This document shows positions 21,335-30,745 of a stretch of 64,000 bases of DNA, in pieces. A model generated the notes under the pieces. It ran no database searches and was not told the DNA's origin. It saw nothing but the letters and a program-made list of their open reading frames with translations. Within the stretch, counting starts at the first letter, position 1. Every line of letters begins with the position of its first letter. Source of the stretch: Williamsia muralis (GTDB lineage: Bacteria; Actinomycetota; Actinomycetes; Mycobacteriales; Mycobacteriaceae); the NCBI RefSeq assembly GCF_002735905.1, contig NZ_PEBD01000005.1:1-64000 (forward strand), read 5' to 3'. A program made the position numbers and the translations under genes.

Positions 21335-22667
21335 ATTTCCTGGGCTCGGCCCAGATCTCCTCGAACGAGACGGCTCGACCCAGGATCTGTTCCGCCGCAC
21401 GATGGCCTGACTTCAGCGCACCGGTCACAGTGGAGGGATCGTCGGTCCAGGTTGCCTCGCCCGCCAGGTGCAGCACGTCGTCGATCGGGATGGCCAGATT
21501 GTCGTGATCCACGCGGTCCGAGCCCACTGACATGTAGGAGTACGAACCCCGCGAGTACGGGTCGTCCTGCCACCGAGTGACGTGTACTCGCTCGGGTTCG
21601 ACGACGCGGTCGCCGTACAGCTTTCGGAGAGCGTCGAGGACAGAGCCGGCGATCTGCGCGTCCGGCCATTCGCGAGTTTCTCGCGCACACGGGCCGGCGG
21701 CAAATGTCAGGAGGGTCGGAGAACCCGCCGACGAGCTCACGTCGTACCAGGAATGCCACCAGCGGCCGGCTTCCCCTTGTTGGCGTATCGCATAGACGCC
21801 TTCATCCCAGAACTTGCGCGGGAACTGCAAGAACACCTTCTCGAAAGCGTTCATCCCGAGCCTGGCGAGAGCTTTTTCGTGTGCCTCGGGTAGTGGGGGA
21901 TCAAAGACGAACTCCGGCGACTTCAGCACACCGACCGGCACCGTGACCACCACCCGGTCGGCAGAGAATCGACCGCGGCCGGTGTCGACGGAGGCACCGG
22001 CCTGCCCCCACTGCACTCGCGTGACCTCGTGCTCGAGTCGAACGTCGAGTCCCTCGGCAAGGCGGGTGGCGAGTGCGTCGTATCCGTCGGGAAACACGAC
22101 TTCCGCTCCCTCGATCGCATCGTCGTCGAGCCCATGTGCATCGAGGTCGTCGAGCCACACACCGAGTTGTTCCTCGGTCCGATGCCGCATGAACTCGCGG
22201 ACGCGCATCGAGCGTTCGTGGCTCCAATCGAGTTGCGCCAGAGCGGCTTCAACTGCGCTGCCGTATGACGTACCCGGCTCCGAAGCGGCGACGGTGAGTC
22301 TGAACTGTTCGTCGAACCGATGGATGTCGGACACGAAACGCTCCGTGTCCTCGGCATTCAATCGGGTGCCGGCGGGGGAGTAGTAGGCGATCGGCCGCCC
22401 GCCTGGTTGAAAGCTGCCCACGGTGAACTCCACGGTGCGCATGCCGAAAGCGTCGACTGCGTCGGCAACCGGGTTGTTGTCGACCCCGTGTATCCACGAT
22501 GCGCCGTAGTCGATGACGTCGCCGTCGGCACGCGACGTCCAGACGCGTCCGCCCACCCGATCGCGCGCTTCCAGGATCACCACGCGCCTGCCGTCTCCGG
22601 AGAGGATCCGTGCGACGGTCAGTCCGGCTATCCCGGCACCGACGACCAGCGTGTCAAAGTCTGTCAT
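21333..22667 (-). CDS. Flavin amine oxidase (polyamine oxidase-like), cytoplasmic
   Basis: 444 aa. The FAD Rossmann motif TLVVGAGIAGLTVARILSGDG is at residues 6-26, then ILEARDRVGGRVWT and DYGASWIHG, with the C-terminal FAD motif LHLAGEATWTDDPSTVTGALKSG. The GASWIHG and MSVGSDR features resemble polyamine oxidases and LSD1-type enzymes. There is no signal peptide, unlike the amine oxidase at 775-2289, so it should act in the cytoplasm. Convergent with tRNA-Pro; 36 nt downstream of the Fpg/Nei gene on the same strand. Confidence 0.88.
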   Translation of the reverse strand: MTDFDTLVVGAGIAGLTVARILSGDGRRVVILEARDRVGGRVWTSRADGDVIDYGASWIHGVDNNPVADAVDAFGMRTVEFTVGSFQPGGRPIAYYSPAGTRLNAEDTERFVSDIHRFDEQFRLTVAASEPGTSYGSAVEAALAQLDWSHERSMRVREFMRHRTEEQLGVWLDDLDAHGLDDDAIEGAEVVFPDGYDALATRLAEGLDVRLEHEVTRVQWGQAGASVDTGRGRFSADRVVVTVPVGVLKSPEFVFDPPLPEAHEKALARLGMNAFEKVFLQFPRKFWDEGVYAIRQQGEAGRWWHSWYDVSSSAGSPTLLTFAAGPCARETREWPDAQIAGSVLDALRKLYGDRVVEPERVHVTRWQDDPYSRGSYSYMSVGSDRVDHDNLAIPIDDVLHLAGEATWTDDPSTVTGALKSGHRAAEQILGRAVSFEEIWAEPRK

Positions 22668-22703
22668 TGCATATTCCGATCTATCGCCATGTGGATCCGG
22701 AGG

Positions 22704-23522
22704 TCACGACTGTTCCTTCGAACACCACCACGTCGTGCGTCCGCCGACGGTGCCCCGCGACATCGGTGCCCCGCATCGAGGGCACATCGCGCCGGATTTG
22801 CGATAGGGGATGACCTCACCGGTGTGGACACCGCCCTTCTTGATCGCGGATCGGATGGCGCGGCGCAGGACGACACGCAGCTCGTCGAGGTCGTCGGTCG
22901 TGAGGGTTTTACAGCGCCGCGCCGGTGACTGCGCGCTCTGCCACAGGACTTCATCGGCGAGGAGATTGCCGACGCCGGCGATCGCGGCCTGATCGAGCAG
23001 CCGTGCCTTGAGAGGTGCTCCGCTGGAACCGATTCGGAGACGAAAATCCTCCCGCGAGATCTCAGCGGCATCAGGCCCGAGCGCGTCGATGTCCGGCTCG
23101 AGGCGAACCCTGCCGAGGCGGCGTTTGTCGAAGAGCCTGAGTTGACCTCCGTCTTCGAACGTCATGGCGAAGCGCGTCCATTCAGGCTTGTCGGTGTCGC
23201 GTTCACCGACGTGCGGGTCCCCGCCGCCGTACCGTGAGGTCTGGTCGCCGTCGGGTGCGGTGACGATGATTCGCCCGCCCATGCCGAGGTGGATACCAAG
23301 CGTCGGACCAGCGGAACCATCGGCGATCGTCGTCTCGCACCACATGGCCTTGCCCCGGCGACGAGCATCAGTCAGCTTGCCGCCCTTCAGTGCACCCGCG
23401 ATCTCGCCCGGCCGATGCGGGCGGCACTCGAACGTGTCGGTGTCGTCGATGTCGACAATGACGCGATTCAGCGCCTTCTCGACGACCTGTCTCGCGTTTT
23501 CGACCTCTGGCAGTTCCGGCAC
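22704..23522 (-). CDS. Fpg/Nei-family DNA glycosylase
   Basis: 272 aa. Begins PELPEVE, the hallmark catalytic N-terminal Pro and Glu, with the helix-two-turn-helix region LDQAAIAGVGNLLADEVLWQSAQSP. Excises oxidised bases and nicks abasic sites. The C-terminal zinc finger starts CPRC but ends WWCSKEQS, so the fourth zinc ligand is Glu instead of Cys. It starts at GTG 23522 with a possible -10 TAGACC six nt upstream. Whether it is closer to Fpg or Nei cannot be told by eye. Confidence 0.88.
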   Translation of the reverse strand: MPELPEVENARQVVEKALNRVIVDIDDTDTFECRPHRPGEIAGALKGGKLTDARRRGKAMWCETTIADGSAGPTLGIHLGMGGRIIVTAPDGDQTSRYGGGDPHVGERDTDKPEWTRFAMTFEDGGQLRLFDKRRLGRVRLEPDIDALGPDAAEISREDFRLRIGSSGAPLKARLLDQAAIAGVGNLLADEVLWQSAQSPARRCKTLTTDDLDELRVVLRRAIRSAIKKGGVHTGEVIPYRKSGAMCPRCGAPMSRGTVGGRTTWWCSKEQS

Positions 23523-23625
23523 CTGTTCGGTCTACCCTTCCGGCGCGGTCTGCTCAAGTGCTCAAGCCCTGTCATGCCTCATCGCGGCTGCGCCGGTGGT
23601 CGCTGCGCGACGCCCCCGGGTCGAG

Positions 23626-24324
23626 CTATGCGTCCTGGTCCGGCAGCGGTCCGGCGTTGGCAATCTTCTTGGCATCCTCGACTGTCACAGTGAATGCGCT
23701 GTCGGGGTCATCCCAGAGGCGTTGGGTCGCCCTGGCGTGAGCGCGTACCGCGGGTTTGCCGCTCTCGCTTGCTGTATCGAGGATGCCGGGAACTGTGTCG
23801 CCGAGTTCGATCAGCGCCCGGCTGAGACTCCGTTGGGTGTCACGGTCGCCGCGACCGAGTTCCGTTGCCAGCTCAAGCGCCACGGTGTGTTCGTGCCCGC
23901 CGGGAACCAGGACAACAACGGCACGCCACGCCGCCCGGGCCACCTCGTCGTCGGCGTCGTGCACGAGCTCGAGGGGTATGTCAGCCCATGTCGCGCGATC
24001 GCCGATCTTCGACAAAGTGTGCAAGGCCTGACTGCGGGCCTGCGCCGTCGTGGAATGCAGCTCGGCCAGCAGGAGCGGGATGACGATCTCAGCAGGATGC
24101 CGGGTCAGTGCCCACGTCAGCATGTCCCGGACGTAGAAGTCCGACTCGAAAGCGCAGCACTCCACCAGAACGCTGACGAACTCAGCGTGCGGCTCGGTGC
24201 CCGCTGCGAGCGCCGTTCGCAAGCGAGTCGACGAGTCAGCGTCATGCAACGCGTGCATCAGACGCCGGGTCTGATCATTCTGATGTGGCCGGTCGACGGG
24301 ACTCACCTCCTGGAAGTGATTCAC
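23626..24324 (-). CDS. HEAT-repeat protein
   Basis: 232 aa, all helical, with several HEAT-like units (VLVECCAFESDFYVRDMLTWALTRH, LLAELHSTTAQARSQALHTLSKIGD, DDEVARAAWRAVVVLVP). Such repeats bind proteins or nucleic acids. No catalytic residues are seen. It lies 103 nt upstream of the glycosylase on the same strand and diverges from the hydrolase at 24457. Starting at GTG 24324 gives MNHFQEVSPV. The function is unknown. Confidence 0.75.
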   Translation of the reverse strand: MNHFQEVSPVDRPHQNDQTRRLMHALHDADSSTRLRTALAAGTEPHAEFVSVLVECCAFESDFYVRDMLTWALTRHPAEIVIPLLLAELHSTTAQARSQALHTLSKIGDRATWADIPLELVHDADDEVARAAWRAVVVLVPGGHEHTVALELATELGRGDRDTQRSLSRALIELGDTVPGILDTASESGKPAVRAHARATQRLWDDPDSAFTVTVEDAKKIANAGPLPDQDA

Positions 24325-24456
24325 AGCCTCTCATCCGATGTGGGTCTGACGCCACGGGATAAGACCGAGCCGTACGGGCACGCCGGTTCGGCGCCCTACG
24401 AGTGCTGGAGCGCGTTACTGTCGTTGAAAGTGCTGACTCGGTGAAGGAGCCGCGAC

Positions 24457-25371
24457 ATGGCGCGACACGGTCAGGACAAGGCGGACGTGGCAGCTGTCGT
24501 TGCAGACACCTCGCAGGGGCCGATCGAGTACACCGATACAGGCGCCGGCCCGCCAGTGCTGTTTCTGCACGGATCGCCTGGCGGCTGCGATCAAGGTGTC
24601 CTCATGAGCAGGTTCCTGGCAGTTCATCATCGAATCATCGCCATCTCGCGGCCCGGGTATCTGAACACTCCACTGGCAGAACGCAATCGGACTCCGTCAG
24701 CGCAAGCGGACCAGGTGGCCGAGCTCATGTCGACATTGGGTATCGACCGGTTCGGTGTCATGTGCTGGTCGGGCGGCGGGCCGGTCAGCTATGAGCTGGC
24801 GGCCGCCCATCCTGGCCGTGTGGCAGCCGTCGCGGTCATCGCCGGCGTCAGTGCGACGTTCAATCCTGCTCGAACGTTACGTGGCCGGCTCGAGATGGGC
24901 GAGGAGAGAATGCTTTTAACCCGGCTCGGTACCTGGTTCGCGAACGCTCTCGTCGACAAGGCGGCCGCCACCGCGATCACGACGCTGGTTGCCGGCGAAG
25001 GTGACATGACTCGCTCGCAAGCGAAACAGCTGACTGCTCAGATCATGTCGGACCCCGGGCAGCGGCGATTTGCGACGGAACTGTTCAGCACCGTGACCGG
25101 AAAACGGAAAGCGGGATTCAACAACGATTTCGAGCAGTTTCGCGCTCTCGACCTACCCTTGGACGCCGTCACCGCACCAGTGCTGTTGGTGCATGCCCGA
25201 ACCGATGCGGATGTCCCGTTCGAACAATCCGTTCACGCAGCTGATTCGCTGCCCAACAGTGGATTGATGACCATTGACGTGGGGAGCCACCTCTCCGCGT
25301 GGCTGGGCCCAGATGCAGGTGCGGTGCAAACCGCAGTTATCCGTCACTTCCGTTCGCACCTTCCGTGGTGA
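24457..25371 (+). CDS. Alpha/beta hydrolase
   Basis: 304 aa. Alpha/beta-hydrolase fold with the oxyanion motif LFLHGSPGG near 32-40, nucleophile Ser in the elbow MCWSGGGP, acid Asp in VHARTDADVP, and His in DVGSHLSAW near the end. An AAGGAGC ribosome site precedes the ATG. It probably acts on an ester or a C-C bond; the substrate is unknown. It diverges from the HEAT gene across 132 nt. Confidence 0.85.
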   Translation: MARHGQDKADVAAVVADTSQGPIEYTDTGAGPPVLFLHGSPGGCDQGVLMSRFLAVHHRIIAISRPGYLNTPLAERNRTPSAQADQVAELMSTLGIDRFGVMCWSGGGPVSYELAAAHPGRVAAVAVIAGVSATFNPARTLRGRLEMGEERMLLTRLGTWFANALVDKAAATAITTLVAGEGDMTRSQAKQLTAQIMSDPGQRRFATELFSTVTGKRKAGFNNDFEQFRALDLPLDAVTAPVLLVHARTDADVPFEQSVHAADSLPNSGLMTIDVGSHLSAWLGPDAGAVQTAVIRHFRSHLPW

Positions 25372-25967
25372 CCAGTGGACCCCAACCGACGTTTGCGCGT
25401 GCGCTGATTTCGCGATCGCGAGAGGCGCACGGGGCCCGTTCAGTGATTGCATATCGCCCACTCACGCGATGGTCAAAAGACAGTTAGTTAATTTGTTGCG
25501 GCCCCGCAACAATGTCCCTTAAGATCACTTTTGCGCTCCCAGCCGGGAGGAATTTCTCGAACTCTGGGGTTCCGAGTTCGATCGCAAGAATGCTTGGCGT
25601 CGTTGACGCACGGTCAGTCGTGGAGTGCACCTGTCGAAGTCGATCGGCTCCGATGACAGGTTTCAACACCTGTCCACCTGCGTGTGACGGCGTCTGGTCG
25701 GCGGAGGCATGCGCCGGTCAGCCGGCCGCGCATCTCCAGGCCAGGTTGACTGCTCCGGTGCGCGCGGGTGTCGATCGTGTGGTGCCAGTTCTTGTCGACA
25801 GGGAATCGCAAGAACACGCCGGCCGCGAGTGCGCAATGACAGGTGATTTCTCAAATAGGTAGGGGGAGAGATTGTCTGAGGCACGTGGGCTGAGGAACGA
25901 GGTAGAGAGAACATCCTCAGCGATCCGTCGAGGGGTCGGGTCGTTGAGGCGAGCACGGAGGTGGTCG
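25372..25967 (+). other. 596-nt stretch without a confident gene
   Basis: No open frame here looks like a protein, and base use is mixed, with an AT-richer patch at 25480-25560. It holds a palindrome at 25493-25512, a 7-bp inverted repeat GTTCTTG/CAAGAAC (25788-25794/25809-25815), and purine-rich ribosome-site-like sequences at 25861-25868 and 25957-25964. A degraded gene or an untranslated regulatory RNA is possible; neither can be shown. Confidence 0.5.
25493..25512. promoter_or_regulatory. Palindrome, possible operator
   Basis: TTGTTGCG and CGCAACAA are perfect 8-bp arms around GCCC, set in an AT-rich patch (GTTAGTTAATT just upstream). It is typical in size for a TetR- or GntR-type dimer site, but no regulator gene lies next to it. 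Confidence 0.35.
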
Positions 25968-26297
25968 GTGAACAACAACGCCGGCAATCGTGATGGTCGC
26001 GGGGAACCCGTGATCGTGCATGCTCGGGTCGTCGACACGACCATGTCCTCCGCCCAGTGGTCGAGCTTTTTGCGCAGTCGTCTGGCGCCTGTCCACGCGG
26101 GCGACGTGGTCGCGGAGGTGCACACTGCCCGAGCAGACAATGCGTATCTGGTGCTCACCTCGGGTCCGAGTGGAACGAGATCGGCTGTTGAGATGGCCGC
26201 CGCAGCCATCACCTCCGACCCGCACCGATTCGGCTTGCTCGCCGCGACCCCCACCCGACGACTGCAGGACTCCCCACTGTGGTCTGTGCGGTACTGA
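25968..26297 (+). CDS. Small hypothetical protein
   Basis: 109 aa, not recognised. The sequence (VIVHARVVDTTMSSAQWSSFLRSRLAPVHAGDVVAEVHTARADNAYLVLTSGPSG...) looks like a compact mixed alpha/beta domain, and third codon positions are GC-rich as in neighbouring genes. Start GTG 25968 has a strong GGAGG site 6 nt upstream; a TTG at 25872 with AGGGGGAG would add 32 Arg-rich residues. An antisense frame of 242 aa covers the same DNA but lacks coding character. Confidence 0.5.
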   Translation: MNNNAGNRDGRGEPVIVHARVVDTTMSSAQWSSFLRSRLAPVHAGDVVAEVHTARADNAYLVLTSGPSGTRSAVEMAAAAITSDPHRFGLLAATPTRRLQDSPLWSVRY

Positions 26298-26418
26298 GTC
26301 CGACGGACATGTCCTCGGCTGGGTGAAACGCCGATGTGTCGCCGCTCGACTGTGGCCATACGTCCCACGCCCAGCCCGACACACCGACCATCGAGATCGG
26401 ACTTGGCTGATCGTTGGG

Positions 26419-26424
26419 TAGGGT
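26419..26424 (+). promoter_or_regulatory. Candidate -10 box (leaderless) for tex
   Basis: TAGGGT is followed by 7 nt and the GTG at 26432, with no ribosome-binding site. It supports that GTG rather than the upstream TTG as the start. Confidence 0.4.
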
Positions 26425-26431
26425 TCTGCGA

Positions 26432-28792
26432 GTGAATTCGAGCCAACCCGTGAAGTCCGTGAACACCCGCATCGCCGAAGAACTGGCGGTCCAGGAAGCG
26501 CAGGTTGCGGCCGCTGTCCGGCTGCTCGACGAAGGCTCTACGGTGCCGTTCATCGCTCGCTATCGCAAAGAGGTGACGGGCAGCCTGGATGACGCCCAGC
26601 TACGCACGCTAGAGGAGCGCCTACGCTACTTGCGCGAACTGGACGAGCGTCGGGCCGCGGTGTTGTCATCCATCGCCGAGCAGAACAAGCTCACCGACGA
26701 GTTGAAGGCTGCGCTCAATGCCGCCGAGACAAAGTCCCGCGTCGAAGACATCTACCTCCCGTACAAGCCCAAACGTCGGACAAAGGCGCAGATAGCGCGG
26801 GAGAACGGGCTCGAACCACTCGCGGATCGACTGGTCTCCGACCCGAGTGTTGTGCCAGAGGATGTTGCCGCCGGGTTTGTCTCAGAGACTGTCGCCGACG
26901 TCGCGGCTGCTCTCGAGGGCGCCCGTCACATCCTCACCGAGCGCATCTCAGAGGATGCCGAACTCGTGGGGACAATTCGCGAGAAATTCTGGGCCGAAGG
27001 ATCGCTACGCACCTCGGCGAGAACTGAGGAGGTGGCGAAAAGTGCTGCCGCGCAAAAGTTCCGGGACTATTTCGACTTCTCTGAGCCGCTGGACAAGGTG
27101 CCTTCCCATCGCGTGCTGGCCGTGATGCGCGGCGAGAAAGAAGAGGCGCTGTCACTCACCCTCGACGGTGGGGACGACGAGAGCTATCAGGCGCTTGCCG
27201 CGGCTGCCCTGGGCGTCGACACAGCCAACACCGGCCCGGCGACCCAGTGGTTGCTGAGCACCGCGCGGTTGGCGTGGCGCACCAAGTTGATGATCACCGC
27301 AATGGTCGACGCGCGTGTGCGTCTGCGTGCACGCGCCGAAGATGACGCCGTCGCGGTGTTCGCACGGAATCTCGGCGACCTGCTGCTCGCCGCACCGGCC
27401 GGGGCACGGACGACGTTGGGACTTGATCCGGGTTTCCGTACCGGCGTGAAGGTGGCGGTGGTCGACGGAACCGGCAAGGTTCTCGACACCTGCGCGATCT
27501 ACCCGCACCAACCCCAGAAACAGTGGGACGTCGCCAAGGCGACACTCGCGGCGTTGGTCGCACGACACAAAGTGGAACTGATCGCAGTGGGCAACGGCAC
27601 CGCCTCACGAGAAACAGATGCCCTCGCCGCCGAATTGATCACCGATATCCGGGCTTCGGGAGCTGACGGCCCGGCCAAGGCGATGGTGAGCGAGGCTGGC
27701 GCCTCGGTGTATTCCGCTTCCGAATACGCCTCACATGAACTGCCGGACATGGATGTATCGCTGCGAGGTGCAGTGTCGATCGCCCGGCGACTGCAAGACC
27801 CACTGGCAGAACTGGTCAAGATCGAACCGAAGTCGATCGGCGTCGGGCAGTACCAGCACGACGTCACACCGGGGACTCTGGCGCGCAGCCTCAATGCGGT
27901 GGTGGAAGACGCCGTGAACGCGGTGGGCGTTGATCTGAACACCGCATCCGTGCCGTTGCTCTCGCGCGTTTCCGGGGTGACGACAACTCTGGCAGAGGCA
28001 ATCGTCGCTCACCGCGACACCACTGGCCCGTTTCGCAGTCGAAAGTCATTGCTGAAGGTTCCTCGCTTGGGTCCCAAGGCCTTTGAGCAGTGTGCCGGTT
28101 TTCTTCGGATCCGCGATGGGGACGACCCTCTCGATGCGTCGGGTGTCCACCCCGAGGCCTACCCGGTGGTCCGGAGCATCCTGGACCGATCAGGTGTGAC
28201 CTTGGCCGAACTCATCGGCAACGAGCGCACGCTTCGATCGATCCGGCCGGCCGACTTCGCCGACGAACGATTCGGGATACCGACGATCTCGGACATTCTC
28301 GCCGAACTCGAAAAGCCCGGCCGCGACCCGCGACCGGCATTCACCACTGCGACGTTTGCCGCGGGAGTCGAGAAGGTCGCCGACCTCAAACCGGGAATGG
28401 TCCTCGAAGGTGTGGTGACCAACGTCGCTGCGTTCGGGGCTTTCGTCGACGTCGGCGTGCACCAGGACGGATTGGTGCATGTGTCGGCGATGGCCAACCG
28501 GTTCGTCTCCGATCCGCACGAGGTCGTGAAGTCGGGACAGGTGGTGAGGGTGAAGGTGTTGGAGGTCGACGTCGAACGCCAGCGAATCGGACTGACCCTC
28601 CGACTCGACGACGACACGCCTCGTACCGGCGGTACATCCAATGACCGCCCGGGTGGGCAGGGACAACGACGGCCCAAGAACGCCGGTCAGCCGAGAAAGC
28701 CGAAGCGCGACAACACAACCGCAAGGACGGCGGCGGCGCCGTCGAACGGTTCACTGGCACAGGCTCTGCGAGACGCAGGTTTCGGACGGTAG
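26432..28792 (+). CDS. tex: Tex-family RNA-binding transcription accessory protein
   Basis: 786 aa with full Tex architecture: N-terminal helical part (VPFIARYRKEVTGSLDDAQLRTLEERLRYL), YqgF/RNase H-like domain (LGLDPGFRTGVKVAVVDGTG, 27418-27477), helix-hairpin-helix region (SVPLLSRVSGVTTTLAEAIV), and a C-terminal S1 domain (LKPGMVLEGVVTNVAAFGAFVDVGVHQDGLVHVS, 28387-28488). Tex binds nucleic acid and affects transcription in other bacteria. A basic, Pro/Arg-rich tail of about 50 residues follows the S1 domain. The following genes may be transcribed separately. Confidence 0.94.
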   Translation: MNSSQPVKSVNTRIAEELAVQEAQVAAAVRLLDEGSTVPFIARYRKEVTGSLDDAQLRTLEERLRYLRELDERRAAVLSSIAEQNKLTDELKAALNAAETKSRVEDIYLPYKPKRRTKAQIARENGLEPLADRLVSDPSVVPEDVAAGFVSETVADVAAALEGARHILTERISEDAELVGTIREKFWAEGSLRTSARTEEVAKSAAAQKFRDYFDFSEPLDKVPSHRVLAVMRGEKEEALSLTLDGGDDESYQALAAAALGVDTANTGPATQWLLSTARLAWRTKLMITAMVDARVRLRARAEDDAVAVFARNLGDLLLAAPAGARTTLGLDPGFRTGVKVAVVDGTGKVLDTCAIYPHQPQKQWDVAKATLAALVARHKVELIAVGNGTASRETDALAAELITDIRASGADGPAKAMVSEAGASVYSASEYASHELPDMDVSLRGAVSIARRLQDPLAELVKIEPKSIGVGQYQHDVTPGTLARSLNAVVEDAVNAVGVDLNTASVPLLSRVSGVTTTLAEAIVAHRDTTGPFRSRKSLLKVPRLGPKAFEQCAGFLRIRDGDDPLDASGVHPEAYPVVRSILDRSGVTLAELIGNERTLRSIRPADFADERFGIPTISDILAELEKPGRDPRPAFTTATFAAGVEKVADLKPGMVLEGVVTNVAAFGAFVDVGVHQDGLVHVSAMANRFVSDPHEVVKSGQVVRVKVLEVDVERQRIGLTLRLDDDTPRTGGTSNDRPGGQGQRRPKNAGQPRKPKRDNTTARTAAAPSNGSLAQALRDAGFGR

Positions 28793-28881
28793 GAAACCGC
28801 CGCTCGCGCGACAGCTCCTTCACCAGGGCACATACGGTTGGGAACGGAACAACGCGTGGACGATCTGAGTCAGGAGCCCTA

Positions 28882-29496
28882 ATGAGCGAACGCACGCCCA
28901 GCCAGTGGGAGAAGATCGTCGAGGCCGATCCAGCGCACTCCACACGTTATGTCGAGCGGTTTCGCACGATGGCGGCCCGCGGCCAGGACATCGTGGGAGA
29001 GGCGCGGCTGATCGATGCGATGCTGGGCCGCGGTAGTCGTGTTCTCGACGCCGGCTGCGGCCCGGGCCGGGTGGGCGGCCACCTCCACGACGCCGGTCAT
29101 GAGGTTGTCGGCGTTGATGTGGACCCTGTCCTCATCGACGCTGCCGAGCACGATCATCCGGGCCCGACCTGGCTCGTCGGCGACCTCGCCGACCTTGATC
29201 TGCCGGCCCGAGGGGTGACAGCTGATTTCGATGTCATCGTTTGTGCGGGCAACGTGGTGACCTTTGTTGCGCCATCCACCCGCCGCGACGTCCTCGCCGG
29301 TTTCGCGCGGCACGTCGCACCGGACGGCCGGATCGTCGTCGGGTTCGGTGCAGGCCGCGACTACGCGTTTGCTGAGTTCCTCGATGACGCAACCAGCAGC
29401 GGACTCTCGGTTGACGTTCTCTTGTCCACCTGGGACCTGCGTCCGTTCACCGACGACTCCGACTTCTTGGTCGCCGTGTTCTCACTCTCGGCCTGA
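28882..29496 (+). CDS. Class I SAM-dependent methyltransferase
   Basis: 204 aa. Motif I VLDAGCGPGRVGGHL near 53-67, acidic motif VVGVDVDPVLIDAA, motif II region FDVIVCAGNVVTF, and the RIVVGFGAG strand. The substrate is unknown. 25 nt separate it from the EEP-family gene, so the two may be co-transcribed. Confidence 0.85.
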   Translation: MSERTPSQWEKIVEADPAHSTRYVERFRTMAARGQDIVGEARLIDAMLGRGSRVLDAGCGPGRVGGHLHDAGHEVVGVDVDPVLIDAAEHDHPGPTWLVGDLADLDLPARGVTADFDVIVCAGNVVTFVAPSTRRDVLAGFARHVAPDGRIVVGFGAGRDYAFAEFLDDATSSGLSVDVLLSTWDLRPFTDDSDFLVAVFSLSA

Positions 29497-29521
29497 CCGG
29501 CACGACCCTCGGGAGAAACCG

Positions 29522-30745
29522 GTGACGCTTGTAGTAGACACAGAGATCCACGTGTTGGGAGATCGTCCGCTCGCAGCGGGTGGCAGTCTGCCGCCACTGG
29601 ATGCGTCGCTCTACGCACCCGGCGCGATCGACATGGTCGGACGACACGTTCGTTCTCGAGGGCCATCTGTTCTCGCCGGGGCTGCCGTCGGGTGTCTCGT
29701 GGGCGCGATGACCAATCTCGGGGCAGGAGCAGGCACCTCGGCAGGCGCGGCGGCAGGGTTGCTGGTGAGCGAGATCAGAGTTCACGAGGTCGGCGACGCC
29801 CCCCGCGCCCGTGCGCGCGTCCAGGATTCCGGCTCTGCCGAACACGTCCGTGTCATGGAATACAACGTGCATGGCGGCATGGGCGGGCCTGGTCAATTCT
29901 TCGCCACGCCCGGTCGTCTGGACCACCTCGCCGCGACCATCCGTCGCGAGCACCCGGATATCGTGCTCCTGCAGGAGTTGGACCATTTCGCGACCCGGTC
30001 GAACTACACGGACACGTTGAAGCAGCTGGCGCGGCGATTGACACCGACGGGTGCCGTGATGACTCCGGCGATCGAGAAGGTGAACGGCCGTCGTGAGGGG
30101 ACCGGGATTCTCACCTTCAACGGTTTCGACATCACCGATGCTCGAGGACTTCGGATCGGGGATGCGATGGGAGACAGCGCTCTCCGCCGTTTTCGGGCAG
30201 CGTCCGACGCATACGCGGGAATGGTGAGTGGGAAAGTTCACCGGTCGTGGGTGCCGTTCGGAGGAGTGATCGAGTACCAACCGCGGGTGGCCACGGACGC
30301 ATTGGTGCGAACCCGTGCGGGGCGCGAGATCCGCGTACTCTCAGGACATTTCAGCCCGCCCCATCACGGTATCGAGGAGCAGCGCCGTCAGGTCGACCCG
30401 ATCGCGGCAACGGCCCACACCTGGTCGGGGCCTACCATCATGGGCGCCGACTTCAATGTGCGAGACGGATCGCCGGAGTTCCGGCGTGAGCACCAGGTCT
30501 TTGCGTCGGTCGGCCTACTCGAGGCCACGGCAGGTGCACCCGCGAACAGCGACCGTATTTATGCCTCGGCGCATTTCGGTCGAACGGATGCTCGCAAGGT
30601 GCTGCCGTCGCCTGGCGAAGTGCAGGCCAGTGACCACGCGCCGGTGGTGGTCGATCTTTTGCTCGAAGCGGATCATTCTGGGTCCGAACGCGGTGATGCC
30701 CCGCCCGACGTACCGGACGGGGCATCGACGCTGCGGCCTAGCTGA
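29522..30745 (+). CDS. Endonuclease/exonuclease/phosphatase-family protein with hydrophobic N-terminal segment
   Basis: 407 aa. Residues 50-85 are Gly/Ala-rich and hydrophobic (VLAGAAVGCLVGAMTNLGAG), possibly membrane-inserting. Residues 110-395 are an EEP (DNase I-like) domain with MEYNVHGG, the metal-binding Glu in IVLLQELD, IMGADFNVRD, and the terminal SDHAPVVV. It is probably a metal-dependent phosphodiesterase acting on nucleic acid or a phosphoester lipid. Start GTG 29522 follows GGGAGAAA; the upstream frame overlaps the methyltransferase and is rejected. It overlaps the convergent ClpC-type gene by 8 nt. Confidence 0.82.
   Translation: MTLVVDTEIHVLGDRPLAAGGSLPPLDASLYAPGAIDMVGRHVRSRGPSVLAGAAVGCLVGAMTNLGAGAGTSAGAAAGLLVSEIRVHEVGDAPRARARVQDSGSAEHVRVMEYNVHGGMGGPGQFFATPGRLDHLAATIRREHPDIVLLQELDHFATRSNYTDTLKQLARRLTPTGAVMTPAIEKVNGRREGTGILTFNGFDITDARGLRIGDAMGDSALRRFRAASDAYAGMVSGKVHRSWVPFGGVIEYQPRVATDALVRTRAGREIRVLSGHFSPPHHGIEEQRRQVDPIAATAHTWSGPTIMGADFNVRDGSPEFRREHQVFASVGLLEATAGAPANSDRIYASAHFGRTDARKVLPSPGEVQASDHAPVVVDLLLEADHSGSERGDAPPDVPDGASTLRPS

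Noticed and set aside
25718-26446. 242-aa minus-strand open frame
   Set aside because: Ser/Arg/Thr-rich, no domain recognised, and antisense to a frame with better codon use and an ideal ribosome site.
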